Shown one piece after another: positions 34,958-43,902 of a stretch of 64,000 nt of DNA. The DNA is from Collimonas pratensis (GTDB taxonomy: Bacteria > Pseudomonadota > Gammaproteobacteria > Burkholderiales > Burkholderiaceae_D): assembly GCF_001584185.1 (NCBI RefSeq), contig NZ_CP013234.1, positions 1,860,001-1,924,000 of the forward strand, written 5' to 3'. Position 1 is the first letter of the stretch. The number at the start of each line of letters is the position of its first letter. The notes below the pieces were generated by a model. That model had not been told where the DNA came from and ran no database searches. It saw only the letters and a program-made list of their open reading frames with translations. A program made the translations under genes and the position numbers.

Positions 34958-36259
34958 ATGCAGGGTTTTGCAAATATCAGGGATTTCATTTTTCCGCGGT
35001 CGGTCGGCGTGGCGGTGCCGGCCGAACGGCTGACGTTCTGGATACTGATTGCGGCGCTGCTGTATCAGGCTGTCCTGTGCGCGATCCATACCAACGTGCA
35101 TGCGATTTCCACCGCCGGCGTGGTGTTTTCGGAATTTGTCATCTACCTGCTATGCATGGTGGTGCTGAGCAAGAGCATCCGGCTGGAACTGGTCGCCATG
35201 GCGGCCTTGGCGGCGGCGTACCTGTTCTTGCTGGCGATCATGCGCAACCAGCTGGATCCGAAAGGATTCCGCGATGTGATGATTCCTATCCTGTTTTACG
35301 GGCTCGGACGGCAAATCGGCGGTATCAAGTATGCCGACCGCCTGCTCAAGCTGGCGGCGCTGCTGGTGCTGGCTTTCGGCTTCATGGAATGGTTTTTCCT
35401 GGATTTCTATTCGCGCATCTTCAACATCTTTTCCTACTACGTCAACCAGGGCGGCCTTGCCGCCGGCTCCAACTGGGCGAAAGACAGCGTGCTCGGGCTA
35501 AACGGCACGCGGCCGGAAGGGATAGGGCGGACCATACTGCCGGCGCTGCTAGGCAGCCATCGCATATCCTCGATTTTCCTGGAGCCGGTGTCGCTCGGGA
35601 ATTTTGCGGTGATCCTGGCGGCCTGGGGCCTGGCGAAGCCGCGCGAAGAAATCAAGGATATGATTTTTTTCCTGGCGGCCGCTGCCGTCATGATTGTCAT
35701 GAGCGATTCGCGCTACGGCATGATCACGGTCGCAGTGCTGACCGTGCTGCGCTGTTCACCGCTGGCCAGGAGCCGCAATTCCTGGCTGATCGCGCTGCCC
35801 TTGCTGAGCGCGCTGATGCTGCTGCTGATCGGCGCATTCTTTGGCGGCGGCTATAGCGACAGTTTCATCGGCCGGCTGTACGTCAGCGGGCGCGTGCTGC
35901 TGAATCTGAATGCCGGCATGCTGCTGGGCCTGGACGGCTACAACATCACATACGGTGACATGGGCTATCCGTCTTTGCTGACGCGCTTGGGCCTGCCGCT
36001 ATGTTTCCTGCTGTGGTGTCCATTCTGGATGCTAAAGATGGAGGACCAGCGGGGCGACCGCTTCCGCACCTACATCACGCTGTACATTTCCCTGATCCTG
36101 TGTGTCAGCGGCACTTCGCTGTTTGCGTTGAAAACCGCCGGCATCCTCTGGTTTCTGGTCGGCTGCGCAGTAAGCAAAGCGACCGATTCTTCCTCATTTC
36201 CCGCCGGCCCGGCGACACGGCCCACGGGCAAAACAAAGGAGCAAAAAAATGCCTATTAA
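34958..36259 (+). CDS. Exopolysaccharide polymerase (O-antigen ligase/Wzy-like)
   Basis: 433 residues with about eleven transmembrane helices and one long periplasmic loop (about residues 150-205, 'SRIFNIFSYYVNQGG' to 'GSHRISSIFLEPVSLGNF'). Helices and loop arrangement fit Wzy/GumE polymerases, which join lipid-linked repeat units. 'EPVSLGNFA' with 'SDSRYG' is seen in this class. Its last codons overlap the next gene by 11 bases. Confidence 0.8.
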   Translation: MQGFANIRDFIFPRSVGVAVPAERLTFWILIAALLYQAVLCAIHTNVHAISTAGVVFSEFVIYLLCMVVLSKSIRLELVAMAALAAAYLFLLAIMRNQLDPKGFRDVMIPILFYGLGRQIGGIKYADRLLKLAALLVLAFGFMEWFFLDFYSRIFNIFSYYVNQGGLAAGSNWAKDSVLGLNGTRPEGIGRTILPALLGSHRISSIFLEPVSLGNFAVILAAWGLAKPREEIKDMIFFLAAAAVMIVMSDSRYGMITVAVLTVLRCSPLARSRNSWLIALPLLSALMLLLIGAFFGGGYSDSFIGRLYVSGRVLLNLNAGMLLGLDGYNITYGDMGYPSLLTRLGLPLCFLLWCPFWMLKMEDQRGDRFRTYITLYISLILCVSGTSLFALKTAGILWFLVGCAVSKATDSSSFPAGPATRPTGKTKEQKNAY

Positions 36260-37370
36260 AGTCGTGCACATCGTACGCCAGTATTCTCCCTCCATCGGCG
36301 GCATGGAAGACGTGGTGCAGAATATCGCCAGGCAGCAGCGCGAGCACCACGGCCAGCTGCCGAAAGTGGTCACGCTCAATCGGCTGTTCAGGAACTCAGC
36401 CGAATTCCTCAGTGCCGAAGCCACGGTCAACGGCGTCGCCGTGGTGCGCCTGCCGTTCCACGGCAGCAGTAGATATCCGGTCTGTCCGGGCGTACTGGAA
36501 CATGTCGCCGACGCCGATGTGATCCATGTACACGGCATCGATTTCTTTTTCGACTACCTGGCGCTGACCCGTCCTTTGCACAAGCGACCGCTGGTAGCGT
36601 CGACCCATGGCGGTTTTTTTCACACCAAATTCGCCTCCCGTCTCAAGAAAGTCTATTTCAATACGATCACGCGCGCTTCATCGCTGGCGTATGACAAGAT
36701 CATCGCCACCAGCGACAACGACGGCGACATGTTTGCCGGGATCGTCAGGCCGCCCAAGCTGGCGGTGATAGAAAACGGCGTCAATGTAGAAAAATACAGC
36801 GACCAGTCCGCGCCGGAAGCTACGCGGACATTGATCTATTTCGGTCGCTGGTCGATCAACAAAGGCTTGCTAGAAACGCTAGCCCTGTTCCAGCAGCTGG
36901 CGCAGCGCCAGCCTGGCTGGAAGCTGATTATCGCCGGCCGTGAATACGACCATAGCGAGCAAGAACTGCGTGCCTGGGTAAACCAGCAACAGCTGGGAGA
37001 TGCGGTACAGATCGTCGCCAATCCTGCCGATCATGAATTGGCGGCGCTGATCGCGCAATCGAGTTATTTCATCTGCCTGTCAAGGCATGAAGGTTTTGGC
37101 ATCGCGCCGATCGAGGCAATGAGTGCCGGCCTGACGCCGGTATTGAGCGATATTCCGCCATTCAGGAACCTGCTTGAGCAATCCGGCGCAGGAATGCTGT
37201 TGTCGGCGCAAGAGCAGGAACACAACGTCACGCGCCTGCTGGCGCTGCACGAACAAGTGCAAGCCAACTACCCTCAGCGGCGCATGCAGATGCAGCAGTT
37301 CGTGGAACGCTACAACTGGCGTCACATCGCGGAAAAATATATCGACATCTACAAGGAGCTGGTGCCTTGA
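36249..37370 (+). CDS. GumH-like GDP-mannose alpha-mannosyltransferase (GT4)
   Basis: 373 residues, GT-B fold. The N terminus 'VVHIVRQYSPSIGGMEDVVQ', 'VIHVHGIDFFFDYLALTRPLH', 'STHGGFFHT', 'VIENGVNVEKY', 'LIYFGRWSINKGL', 'LIIAGREYDHSE' and 'CLSRHEGFGIAPIEAMSAGL' agree closely with Xanthomonas GumH as I remember it. GumH adds alpha-1,3-mannose to the lipid-linked cellobiose unit. AAGGAG upstream; starts inside the polymerase gene. GDP-mannose is made by genes further down this locus. Confidence 0.9.
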   Translation: MPIKVVHIVRQYSPSIGGMEDVVQNIARQQREHHGQLPKVVTLNRLFRNSAEFLSAEATVNGVAVVRLPFHGSSRYPVCPGVLEHVADADVIHVHGIDFFFDYLALTRPLHKRPLVASTHGGFFHTKFASRLKKVYFNTITRASSLAYDKIIATSDNDGDMFAGIVRPPKLAVIENGVNVEKYSDQSAPEATRTLIYFGRWSINKGLLETLALFQQLAQRQPGWKLIIAGREYDHSEQELRAWVNQQQLGDAVQIVANPADHELAALIAQSSYFICLSRHEGFGIAPIEAMSAGLTPVLSDIPPFRNLLEQSGAGMLLSAQEQEHNVTRLLALHEQVQANYPQRRMQMQQFVERYNWRHIAEKYIDIYKELVP

Positions 37371-37391
37371 GGCGGCGGCTCAAGGCATCCG

Positions 37392-38483
37392 GTGCATCCC
37401 ATGGATAGAGAAAAAATCGATGCAATTACGGGATTGCGCGGACTGGCGGCGCTGCTGGTAGTGTACGGCCACGCGCTGGACTGGTTCGCCCTGCCTTGGA
37501 AAAACCATCTTTCCGGGGAAGTCGGCGTGACGATCTTCTTTTCGCTGAGCGGTTTTCTGATGGCCTATCTCTATCTCGGAAGGCAGTTTTCGGCGATCAA
37601 CGTAGTCGACTATGCGGTTTCCCGCTTTTCCCGCATCGCACCCGCCTATCTTGTCATCCTCCTGCTTTCTTTTCTCATCTACGTCAACATCGATCCGAAT
37701 TTCGTCTACGGGATATCCGGGAAGAATATCCTGCGTCATATTTTCTTCTCGGGTAATGTATCGGTGTTCTGGAGCATCACGCCGGAAGTGGAATTTTATT
37801 TCCTGTTCGTGCTGGCCTGGGCCGCCGGCAGCCGTTACCTGATCCGTTCCGATGTCGCTGGTCTGTTGCTGCTGGCCCTGGCCAGCGTGATCCTGTTGTC
37901 ATACCGGGATATTTTCCCGGGTACCTTCGTCGGCTCGAAATTGCATTATTTCCTGTTCGGCATGATTGCCGGCCTGATGCGATCCCACATCCATAGCGAG
38001 GATCAGAGCCGCAAGCTGTTCGCCATCCTGCATGCGCTGGCAATTGCCACGATCATAGCGCTGACAGCGGGATGGCTGGCTCTCCCATTCTCCAGCAATC
38101 AAGCGTTCTACAACAGCATCCTGACGGCTGTATTCGGCGCCTTCCTGGTGTTCAGCCTGTCTTTTCCATCTGCTGTCGGCAATCTGTTTTTCGCAAACAG
38201 AGCGATGGTCTTATGTGGTGAATGGAGTTTTTCCATCTACCTGCTGCATATGCCGCTCATTTATCTGGCCAAGAAAATTCATCCAGAACCTTTCCAGCTG
38301 TTCGTCTTGCTGCCCTTGGTCATTCTTGTGCTCTTGTTTTCATGGCTCAACTTTCAGCTGATCGAGAGACCCGGAGCGCGTCTGATCAGATCCGTCGGCG
38401 GCGTATTCAAGCGGAAATTCCTTGCAGTGTTTCCGACAGCGGCCAGCCCTCGGGCTATGCCTTTAGGAGGTAATACCAGATGA
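37392..38483 (+). CDS. Acyltransferase-3 family EPS O-acyltransferase (OafA-like)
   Basis: 363 residues, about ten transmembrane helices. 'ITGLRGLAALLVVYGHALDW' holds the catalytic-type His, 'FFSLSGFLMAYLYLG' and 'FSRIAPAYLVILL' are the Arg-bearing second motif of acyltransferase 3. Probably acetylates a sugar of the repeat unit in the inner membrane. Ends with the ATGA overlap to the next gene. Confidence 0.85.
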   Translation: MHPMDREKIDAITGLRGLAALLVVYGHALDWFALPWKNHLSGEVGVTIFFSLSGFLMAYLYLGRQFSAINVVDYAVSRFSRIAPAYLVILLLSFLIYVNIDPNFVYGISGKNILRHIFFSGNVSVFWSITPEVEFYFLFVLAWAAGSRYLIRSDVAGLLLLALASVILLSYRDIFPGTFVGSKLHYFLFGMIAGLMRSHIHSEDQSRKLFAILHALAIATIIALTAGWLALPFSSNQAFYNSILTAVFGAFLVFSLSFPSAVGNLFFANRAMVLCGEWSFSIYLLHMPLIYLAKKIHPEPFQLFVLLPLVILVLLFSWLNFQLIERPGARLIRSVGGVFKRKFLAVFPTAASPRAMPLGGNTR

Positions 38484-39505
38484 ATAAATTCCTGTTTTCG
38501 ATCGCGGCCATGGTTGCTGCCTTGCTTTGCCAGCCGTCGATGGCCAGTTGCCTGGACGGCAAGCCCCTGGCCGGCGTCAACCTCAGCGGCGCCGAGTTCG
38601 CGGCGGAGAAATTGCCCGGCAAGGTATTCACCGACTACGTGTATCCGGACCTGGACGAAATGCGCCAGTTTCAATCCATGGGCATGAACACCTTCCGCCT
38701 GCCGTTTCTTTGGGAAAGGCTCCAGCCACAGCTGTTCGGCGAGCTGGACCAGGCCGAACTGCAGCGCATCAAGGATAGCGTTGCGGCCGCCAGTTCAATT
38801 GGCGTCTGCCTGATCCTCGATGTGCACAACTATGGCCAGTATCGCGGCAAGCCGATTGGTTCGCCGCAAGTGCCGCGTGCAGCCCTGGTCGACCTCTGGC
38901 AGCGTCTGCTGGTCAATTTCAAGGATCCGGCCAACGTCGCCTTCGACCTGATGAACGAGCCGGCCAAGCTGCCGACCGCGGAATGGGCGGCAACCGCGCA
39001 AGAGACGTTGAGCGCCTTGCGCAGGAAAGGCTCGCGGCATCTGATCATGGTTCCCGGGGGCGGCTGGAGCGGCGCCCATTCCTGGTATGCAAAAGACGGC
39101 CTGGTGTCGAATGCCGACGCCTTCCGCTTCTTTCACGATCCGCTCAATAACTACATGATCGAAGTCCATCAATACGCGGACGCGGATTTTTCCGGCACCG
39201 GCAACGATTGCGTGGACCCGGCCCGCCTGAGCGCAATCATGGCCGACGTCGCCCTCTGGGCCACCTCGACCAGGCGCCGCCTGTTCCTGGGCGAATTCGG
39301 GGTGCCGGCCAACCAGCCATGCCTGGCGGCCTTGGCGGCGATGATGGATGCAATCAAGGGCAATTCCGCCTGGGGCGGCTGGACCTATTGGGCCGCGGGG
39401 CAGTGGCTGGCAACTTATCCGTTCAGCGTGCAGCCTGACGGCAGCGGTGAGCGGCCGCAAATGTCGATCCTGAAGCAAGCCATGCCATCCCAAGGCAAAC
39501 AATAG
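38480..39505 (+). CDS. Secreted GH5 endo-beta-glucanase (cellulase)
   Basis: 341 residues. Signal peptide ends near residue 23 ('SMASC'). (beta/alpha)8 domain with 'GMNTFRLPFLWERLQP', acid/base Glu160 in 'FDLMNEPAK', His117 and His230 ('DVHNYG', 'EVHQYAD') and nucleophile Glu272 in 'LGEFGVP'. A strong AGGAGG lies nine bases before ATG. A beta-1,4-glucanase inside an EPS operon usually trims a cellulose-like backbone (compare bcsZ), which fits the GumD/GumM pair here. Confidence 0.92.
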   Translation: MNKFLFSIAAMVAALLCQPSMASCLDGKPLAGVNLSGAEFAAEKLPGKVFTDYVYPDLDEMRQFQSMGMNTFRLPFLWERLQPQLFGELDQAELQRIKDSVAAASSIGVCLILDVHNYGQYRGKPIGSPQVPRAALVDLWQRLLVNFKDPANVAFDLMNEPAKLPTAEWAATAQETLSALRRKGSRHLIMVPGGGWSGAHSWYAKDGLVSNADAFRFFHDPLNNYMIEVHQYADADFSGTGNDCVDPARLSAIMADVALWATSTRRRLFLGEFGVPANQPCLAALAAMMDAIKGNSAWGGWTYWAAGQWLATYPFSVQPDGSGERPQMSILKQAMPSQGKQ

Positions 39506-39546
39506 CCAGCGGCAGGCGATGCCTGCCGGAGGCAAGACTAAAAGGA

Positions 39547-40389
39547 ATGACAATGAAATTTTCGCTGGTGTTGGCTACGGTAGGACGGTTTGACGAGCTG
39601 GTGCGCTTTCTGGAATCGCTGGACGCGCAGGATTACCGCAACTTTGAATTGATCGTGGTCGACCAGAACGGCGACGACCGGCTGGTCGCGCTGCTGCGGC
39701 GCTATCGTCAGAAATTCTCGCTGCGCCATGTGCGCGCGCTGGCGCGCGGCGTATCGTGTGCACGCAATCTTGGCCTGGAACTGGTGGATGGCGATGTGAT
39801 TGCCTTTCCCGACGACGATTGCTGGTATCCGGCCGGCTTGCTGCAAAAAGTCGCCACTGTATTGAACAGTCATCCGGAGCTGGATGGCATTACCGGGCGC
39901 TTCACCGATGGCGACGGCAACACCGAGGGCCGCTGGCTGGAAAACAGTGTGTTGCTGAATCGCTATAACGTATGGCGCGGCGCGATTGAGTTCAGCATAT
40001 TCCTGCGTCAGCGCGTGATTGACGTGGTCGGGCCGTTCGACGAGACGCTGGGCGTCGGCGCCGGCACGGCCTGGGGCGCCGCAGAGGGGACCGATTATCT
40101 TCTGCGCAGCCTGCGCTATGGCTTCAAGCTGAAATTCATGGCCGACATGACCTTGCATCATCCGGTAAAGACCAGCCATTTCGATGCTAACGCCTGTAAC
40201 CGGCAACAGAAATATGAGGCTGGAATAGGGCGCGTGATGCGGATCAATCACTATCCGTTCTGGTATTTCCCGATTACCTGCATGCGGACTTGCTGCGGTG
40301 TCCTGGTGGCGCTGGCGGGCGGTAATTTTCTCAAGGCCAGGTTCAAGTACCTGAGCGTGCTGGCGCGAATGCGCGGCTGGCGCGCGTAG
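39547..40389 (+). CDS. Family 2 glycosyltransferase
   Basis: 280 residues, GT-A fold. 'FSLVLATVGRFDELVRFLES' nucleotide-binding start, 'ELIVVDQNGDDRL', 'GVSCARNLGLELVDGDVIAF' then 'PDDDCWYP' containing the metal-binding DDD. The C terminus has one hydrophobic segment near 245-260. It would add a side-chain or further main-chain sugar after the Man-Glc-Glc core. Donor cannot be told. Confidence 0.9.
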   Translation: MTMKFSLVLATVGRFDELVRFLESLDAQDYRNFELIVVDQNGDDRLVALLRRYRQKFSLRHVRALARGVSCARNLGLELVDGDVIAFPDDDCWYPAGLLQKVATVLNSHPELDGITGRFTDGDGNTEGRWLENSVLLNRYNVWRGAIEFSIFLRQRVIDVVGPFDETLGVGAGTAWGAAEGTDYLLRSLRYGFKLKFMADMTLHHPVKTSHFDANACNRQQKYEAGIGRVMRINHYPFWYFPITCMRTCCGVLVALAGGNFLKARFKYLSVLARMRGWRA

Positions 40390-40409
40390 CAAATGACTAT
40401 GGGAATACT

Positions 40410-41879
40410 ATGAATCAGAAGAGCAGTGGGCTGGCGTCCGGATCGATCTGGTCGATCATCGATAATCTCGCCCAGCAAGCCATTTCATTCGTGATCTTTG
40501 CAGTGCTGGCGCGCTTTCTGGCGCCGGACGCGTTTGGCTTGCTGACCGTCGCCCATCTCTTTATCCTGTTCACCCGGCTGGTGGTGTTCGACGCCATCGC
40601 CATGCCGGTGATACGCGGCGGCGCTCCGGACGACCGGCTCTATTCTTGGGTGTTTACTTGTTGCGCAGCAGTTGCCTTGCTGCTGACGGCCTTGATGTTT
40701 TTTTCCGCGGGCGTGGTGTCTTCCATGTACCGGGCGCCGGAATTGAAGCCGGTATTGCAGGGCATGAGCCTGTCGGTGCTTTTTTTTGGCCTGGTGCGCG
40801 CCTACGAAGCCAGGCTGGTGCGCAAGATGATGTTCCGCCAGCTGGCAGTCCGCTCGATCGGCTCTGTCTTGACCGGCGGCGTAGTTGGCATCGCGCTTGC
40901 CGCTAGCGGCTGGGGCCCGATGTCGCTGGTGGTGCAGCAGGTCACTGCCTCCGGCTTGGCGCTGGTGCTGGTGGTGGCGCAAAGCCGCTGGCTGCCGCGC
41001 ATCGTGTTTGACCGCGGTTTGAGCAGGAAATACTGGAACGACATCCGCCAGGTCGGATTGAGTGGTGTCCTGAGCTTTGCCAATACCAATGGCGATTCGC
41101 TGTTGGTCAGTATTTTCCTGGGACCGTACGCCACCGGTTTGTACAACCTGGCAAAAAGAGTGACCTCGTCGGTGTATCTGGTGATCGCCAGCTCCATGCA
41201 AAAAGTCGCTTTGCCGGTATTTTCGGATGCCGGCGCCGACCTCTCCGCGCTCAGCCGCGGCTACCTGAAGATCGTCGGCATCACGCTGTTTTGCGTGGCG
41301 CCTTTGCTGTGCTTCCAGGCGGTGCTGGCAGAGCCTCTGGTGGCCGCCGTGTTCGGCGCCAAATGGCTGCCGGCGGCGCCTATTGTCGGCGTGCTGGCCT
41401 TGCTGTACCTGCTGTCGTCCATCGTTCACTTGAACGACTACCTGTTTTTCTCGTTGGGCAGGAACCGCGTGCCGGTGCTGCTCGGCATCGCGCAATTGGC
41501 GCTGGCGACCTTATTGGCGGTCAATTTTTATCACTTTGGCCTGCTTGGCATGAGCTTGTCGTTCTGCGGCGCCTACCTGCTGGTTTTCCCGATTTCCCAG
41601 ATCCTGTTGAACCGTGCCCTTGGCCTCAAGCTGCGGGCGATGTGGTACGCGCTGGCGCCGCCGCTGGTGGGCAGCTTGATTCTGGTTTTAGGGCTGCTGC
41701 TTTATCTGTCGCTGATTCCGCCAGGTCTTGGCAACGCAGCTCTGGTTGCGGGCGGTGTTTTTATTGCCTGTTTTTTGTACCCGTTCATGGTGGCCGTCAC
41801 CGGCTGGCGAATCAGGGCGGTTAACGCTTCCTGGCACGGCTTGCTGCTGTCAGCCATGCGCCTTGGCCGCATGCGATAA
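40410..41879 (+). CDS. Wzx-type lipid-linked oligosaccharide flippase
   Basis: 489 residues, about fourteen transmembrane helices, polysaccharide transport (PST) family. 'GSIWSIIDNLAQQAISFVIF' then 'RFLAPDAFGLLT' is the usual opening; 'LGPYATGLYNLAKRV' mid-protein is conserved. It would carry the finished repeat unit across the inner membrane to the polymerase, the place of GumJ in xanthan synthesis. Confidence 0.9.
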   Translation: MNQKSSGLASGSIWSIIDNLAQQAISFVIFAVLARFLAPDAFGLLTVAHLFILFTRLVVFDAIAMPVIRGGAPDDRLYSWVFTCCAAVALLLTALMFFSAGVVSSMYRAPELKPVLQGMSLSVLFFGLVRAYEARLVRKMMFRQLAVRSIGSVLTGGVVGIALAASGWGPMSLVVQQVTASGLALVLVVAQSRWLPRIVFDRGLSRKYWNDIRQVGLSGVLSFANTNGDSLLVSIFLGPYATGLYNLAKRVTSSVYLVIASSMQKVALPVFSDAGADLSALSRGYLKIVGITLFCVAPLLCFQAVLAEPLVAAVFGAKWLPAAPIVGVLALLYLLSSIVHLNDYLFFSLGRNRVPVLLGIAQLALATLLAVNFYHFGLLGMSLSFCGAYLLVFPISQILLNRALGLKLRAMWYALAPPLVGSLILVLGLLLYLSLIPPGLGNAALVAGGVFIACFLYPFMVAVTGWRIRAVNASWHGLLLSAMRLGRMR

Positions 41880-41945
41880 GCAGCGGCGGCTTGCCGCCAT
41901 GGGTATTCCCGCGTCTTTAAAGGCGTGGTTTAGGAGAGTTTTTTC

Positions 41946-42692
41946 ATGAACACAAAGAAGACAATTCCGATTGCAGGCTTTCCCATAGTGACGACCACGT
42001 CCCCTGTATTGGCCAGGTATCTGCTGTACGCAATGTGGCTCAACAAGAAGATCACGCTGTTTTTCGCCAACACGAACTTCATCGTCCAGTGCAACCACCT
42101 GCTGGACAAGATGAAGAACAGCTCGGTGACGATAGTCAATGACGGCGTCGGCATGGATATCGCCGCTTTCCTGTTCCGCCGCCACGCCTTCAAGGAGAAC
42201 CTGAACGGCACCGATTTCATACCGCAACTGCTGTCCGGGGCAGACGGCCCCAAGCGCGTGTTCATGGTGGGTGGAAAGCCGGAGATCCTGCCCAAGGCGC
42301 TTGAACATATGCGGACGACGCTGAAGCAGACCGTGGTCGGCAGCTGCGACGGCTATGCCGGCATGAAACAGCGGCGCGCCGGCCTGGTGGAGGAGATCAA
42401 CCGGGCACAGGCGGACATCGTGCTGGTTGCACTCGGCAATCCGCTGCAGGAAGAGTGGATACTCGCCAACCGCCAGGCGCTGGATGCAAAAGTCGTCATC
42501 GGCGTCGGCGCTCTGTTCGATTTCTGGGGCGGCTACAAGCCGCGGGCCCCGCAGCTGGTGCAAAAGATGCGGCTGGAATGGCTGTATCGCTTGTGTCTTG
42601 AGCCGCGCCGCCTGCTGCGCCGCTATACCGTCGACATCCTGAAATTCTTGCTGTTGTGCCGCAAGTACGACAGCCGCAACGCGAAAACCTGA
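41946..42692 (+). CDS. GumM-like WecG/TagA/CpsF glycosyltransferase (GT26)
   Basis: 248 residues. 'ITLFFANTNFIVQC', 'TIVNDGVGMDIAAFLFR', 'LNGTDFIPQL', 'VGSCDGYAG', 'VALGNPLQEEWI' and 'VGALFDFWGG' with 'RAP' are the family marks and match Xanthomonas GumM closely. GumM adds the second, beta-1,4-linked glucose to lipid-linked glucose. A short hydrophobic C terminus ('WLYRLCLEPRRLLRRY') is typical of membrane attachment. Confidence 0.9.
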   Translation: MNTKKTIPIAGFPIVTTTSPVLARYLLYAMWLNKKITLFFANTNFIVQCNHLLDKMKNSSVTIVNDGVGMDIAAFLFRRHAFKENLNGTDFIPQLLSGADGPKRVFMVGGKPEILPKALEHMRTTLKQTVVGSCDGYAGMKQRRAGLVEEINRAQADIVLVALGNPLQEEWILANRQALDAKVVIGVGALFDFWGGYKPRAPQLVQKMRLEWLYRLCLEPRRLLRRYTVDILKFLLLCRKYDSRNAKT

Positions 42693-42765
42693 AGCAATTC
42701 CCCGGCATGGCTGCCGCAGGGTGGCCGTGCGACTTGATTTTGATGATATTTATGCGAGGTGAAAA

Positions 42766-43896
42766 ATGAAAGCAATGATTCTAGCTGCAGGCAAAGGAAC
42801 GCGCGTTCGTCCGCTGACCTACGATCTGCCGAAACCCATGATACCGATCCTGGGCAAACCGGTGATGGCCTACCTGGTCGAGTATCTGGCCAGTTACGGG
42901 GTGCGCGAGATCATGGTCAACGTCAGCTACCTGCATCACAAGATCGAAGAGTATTTCGGCGACGGCAGCCAGTACGGTGTGCAGATCGGCTACTCCTTCG
43001 AAGGCTACACCAACGAGCGCGGCGAAGTGGTGGCGGAGCCGCTGGGATCGGCGGGCGGCATGAAGAAGATCCAGCAATTCGGTCATTTTTTTGACGACAC
43101 CACGATTGTCATCTGCGGCGATGCCTTGATCGACCTGGATCTCAGTTCGGCTCTGTTCGAGCACAAGAACAAGGGCGCCATGGCCAGCGTGATCACCAAG
43201 GAAGTACCTTGGGACAAAGTCAACAACTACGGCGTGGTGGTGATGGACCAGGACGGGCGGGTGCAATCGTTCCAGGAAAAGCCGCAGCAACATGAAGCCT
43301 TGTCGAATTTCGCCAGCACCGGCATTTACATTTTCGAACCGGAAGCGATCGACCTGATTCCGGCTGACACGATGTTCGATATCGGTTCCGAACTGTTTCC
43401 GCTGATGGCGCAGAAAAACCTCCCGTTCTATGCGCAGCAACGGTTTTTCAACTGGACCGACATCGGCACCGTGACCGATTTCTGGAGCGTCTTGCAAAGC
43501 GTATTGCAAGGCCATGTCGCGCAACTGGAGATTCCGGGAAAGCAGATCGCCGATGGCTTGTGGGCTGGCCTCAACACCAGTATAGACTGGGACGGAACGA
43601 CTATCGAAGGGCCGGTGTACATCGGCTCGGGTTGCCGCATCGACGCCGGCTGCAAGATCGTCGGCCCGACCTGGATCGGAAACGGCAGCCATATCTGCAG
43701 CGGCGCGCAAGTGGAACGCAGCGTGCTGTTCGAATACACCCGCATCCTTGGCGATGCGCGGCTGGACGAGGTGATCGTGTTCAAGGAATACAGCGTGAAC
43801 CGCGCCGGCGAGATGCGCCGGCTGGCCGAAGTCGACAACCAGGACTGGGGCGACGCGCGCGACCGCTTGCTGGAACCGGTCACTTCCTTGGAATGA
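42766..43896 (+). CDS. Sugar nucleotidyltransferase with left-handed beta-helix domain
   Basis: 376 residues. N-terminal 'MKAMILAAGKGTRVRPLTYD' with 'PKPM' is the NTP-transferase signature, 'CGDALIDLDL' the metal-binding region and 'NWTDIGT' a sugar-binding part. From about residue 270 hexapeptide repeats ('TIEGPVYIGSGCRIDAGCKI') form a beta helix. The layout is like eukaryote-type GDP-mannose pyrophosphorylase (GMPP), so mannose-1-phosphate is a likely substrate, but glucose-1-phosphate cannot be excluded. Lies directly before manC. Confidence 0.88.
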   Translation: MKAMILAAGKGTRVRPLTYDLPKPMIPILGKPVMAYLVEYLASYGVREIMVNVSYLHHKIEEYFGDGSQYGVQIGYSFEGYTNERGEVVAEPLGSAGGMKKIQQFGHFFDDTTIVICGDALIDLDLSSALFEHKNKGAMASVITKEVPWDKVNNYGVVVMDQDGRVQSFQEKPQQHEALSNFASTGIYIFEPEAIDLIPADTMFDIGSELFPLMAQKNLPFYAQQRFFNWTDIGTVTDFWSVLQSVLQGHVAQLEIPGKQIADGLWAGLNTSIDWDGTTIEGPVYIGSGCRIDAGCKIVGPTWIGNGSHICSGAQVERSVLFEYTRILGDARLDEVIVFKEYSVNRAGEMRRLAEVDNQDWGDARDRLLEPVTSLE

Positions 43897-43902
43897 ACTG
43901 AC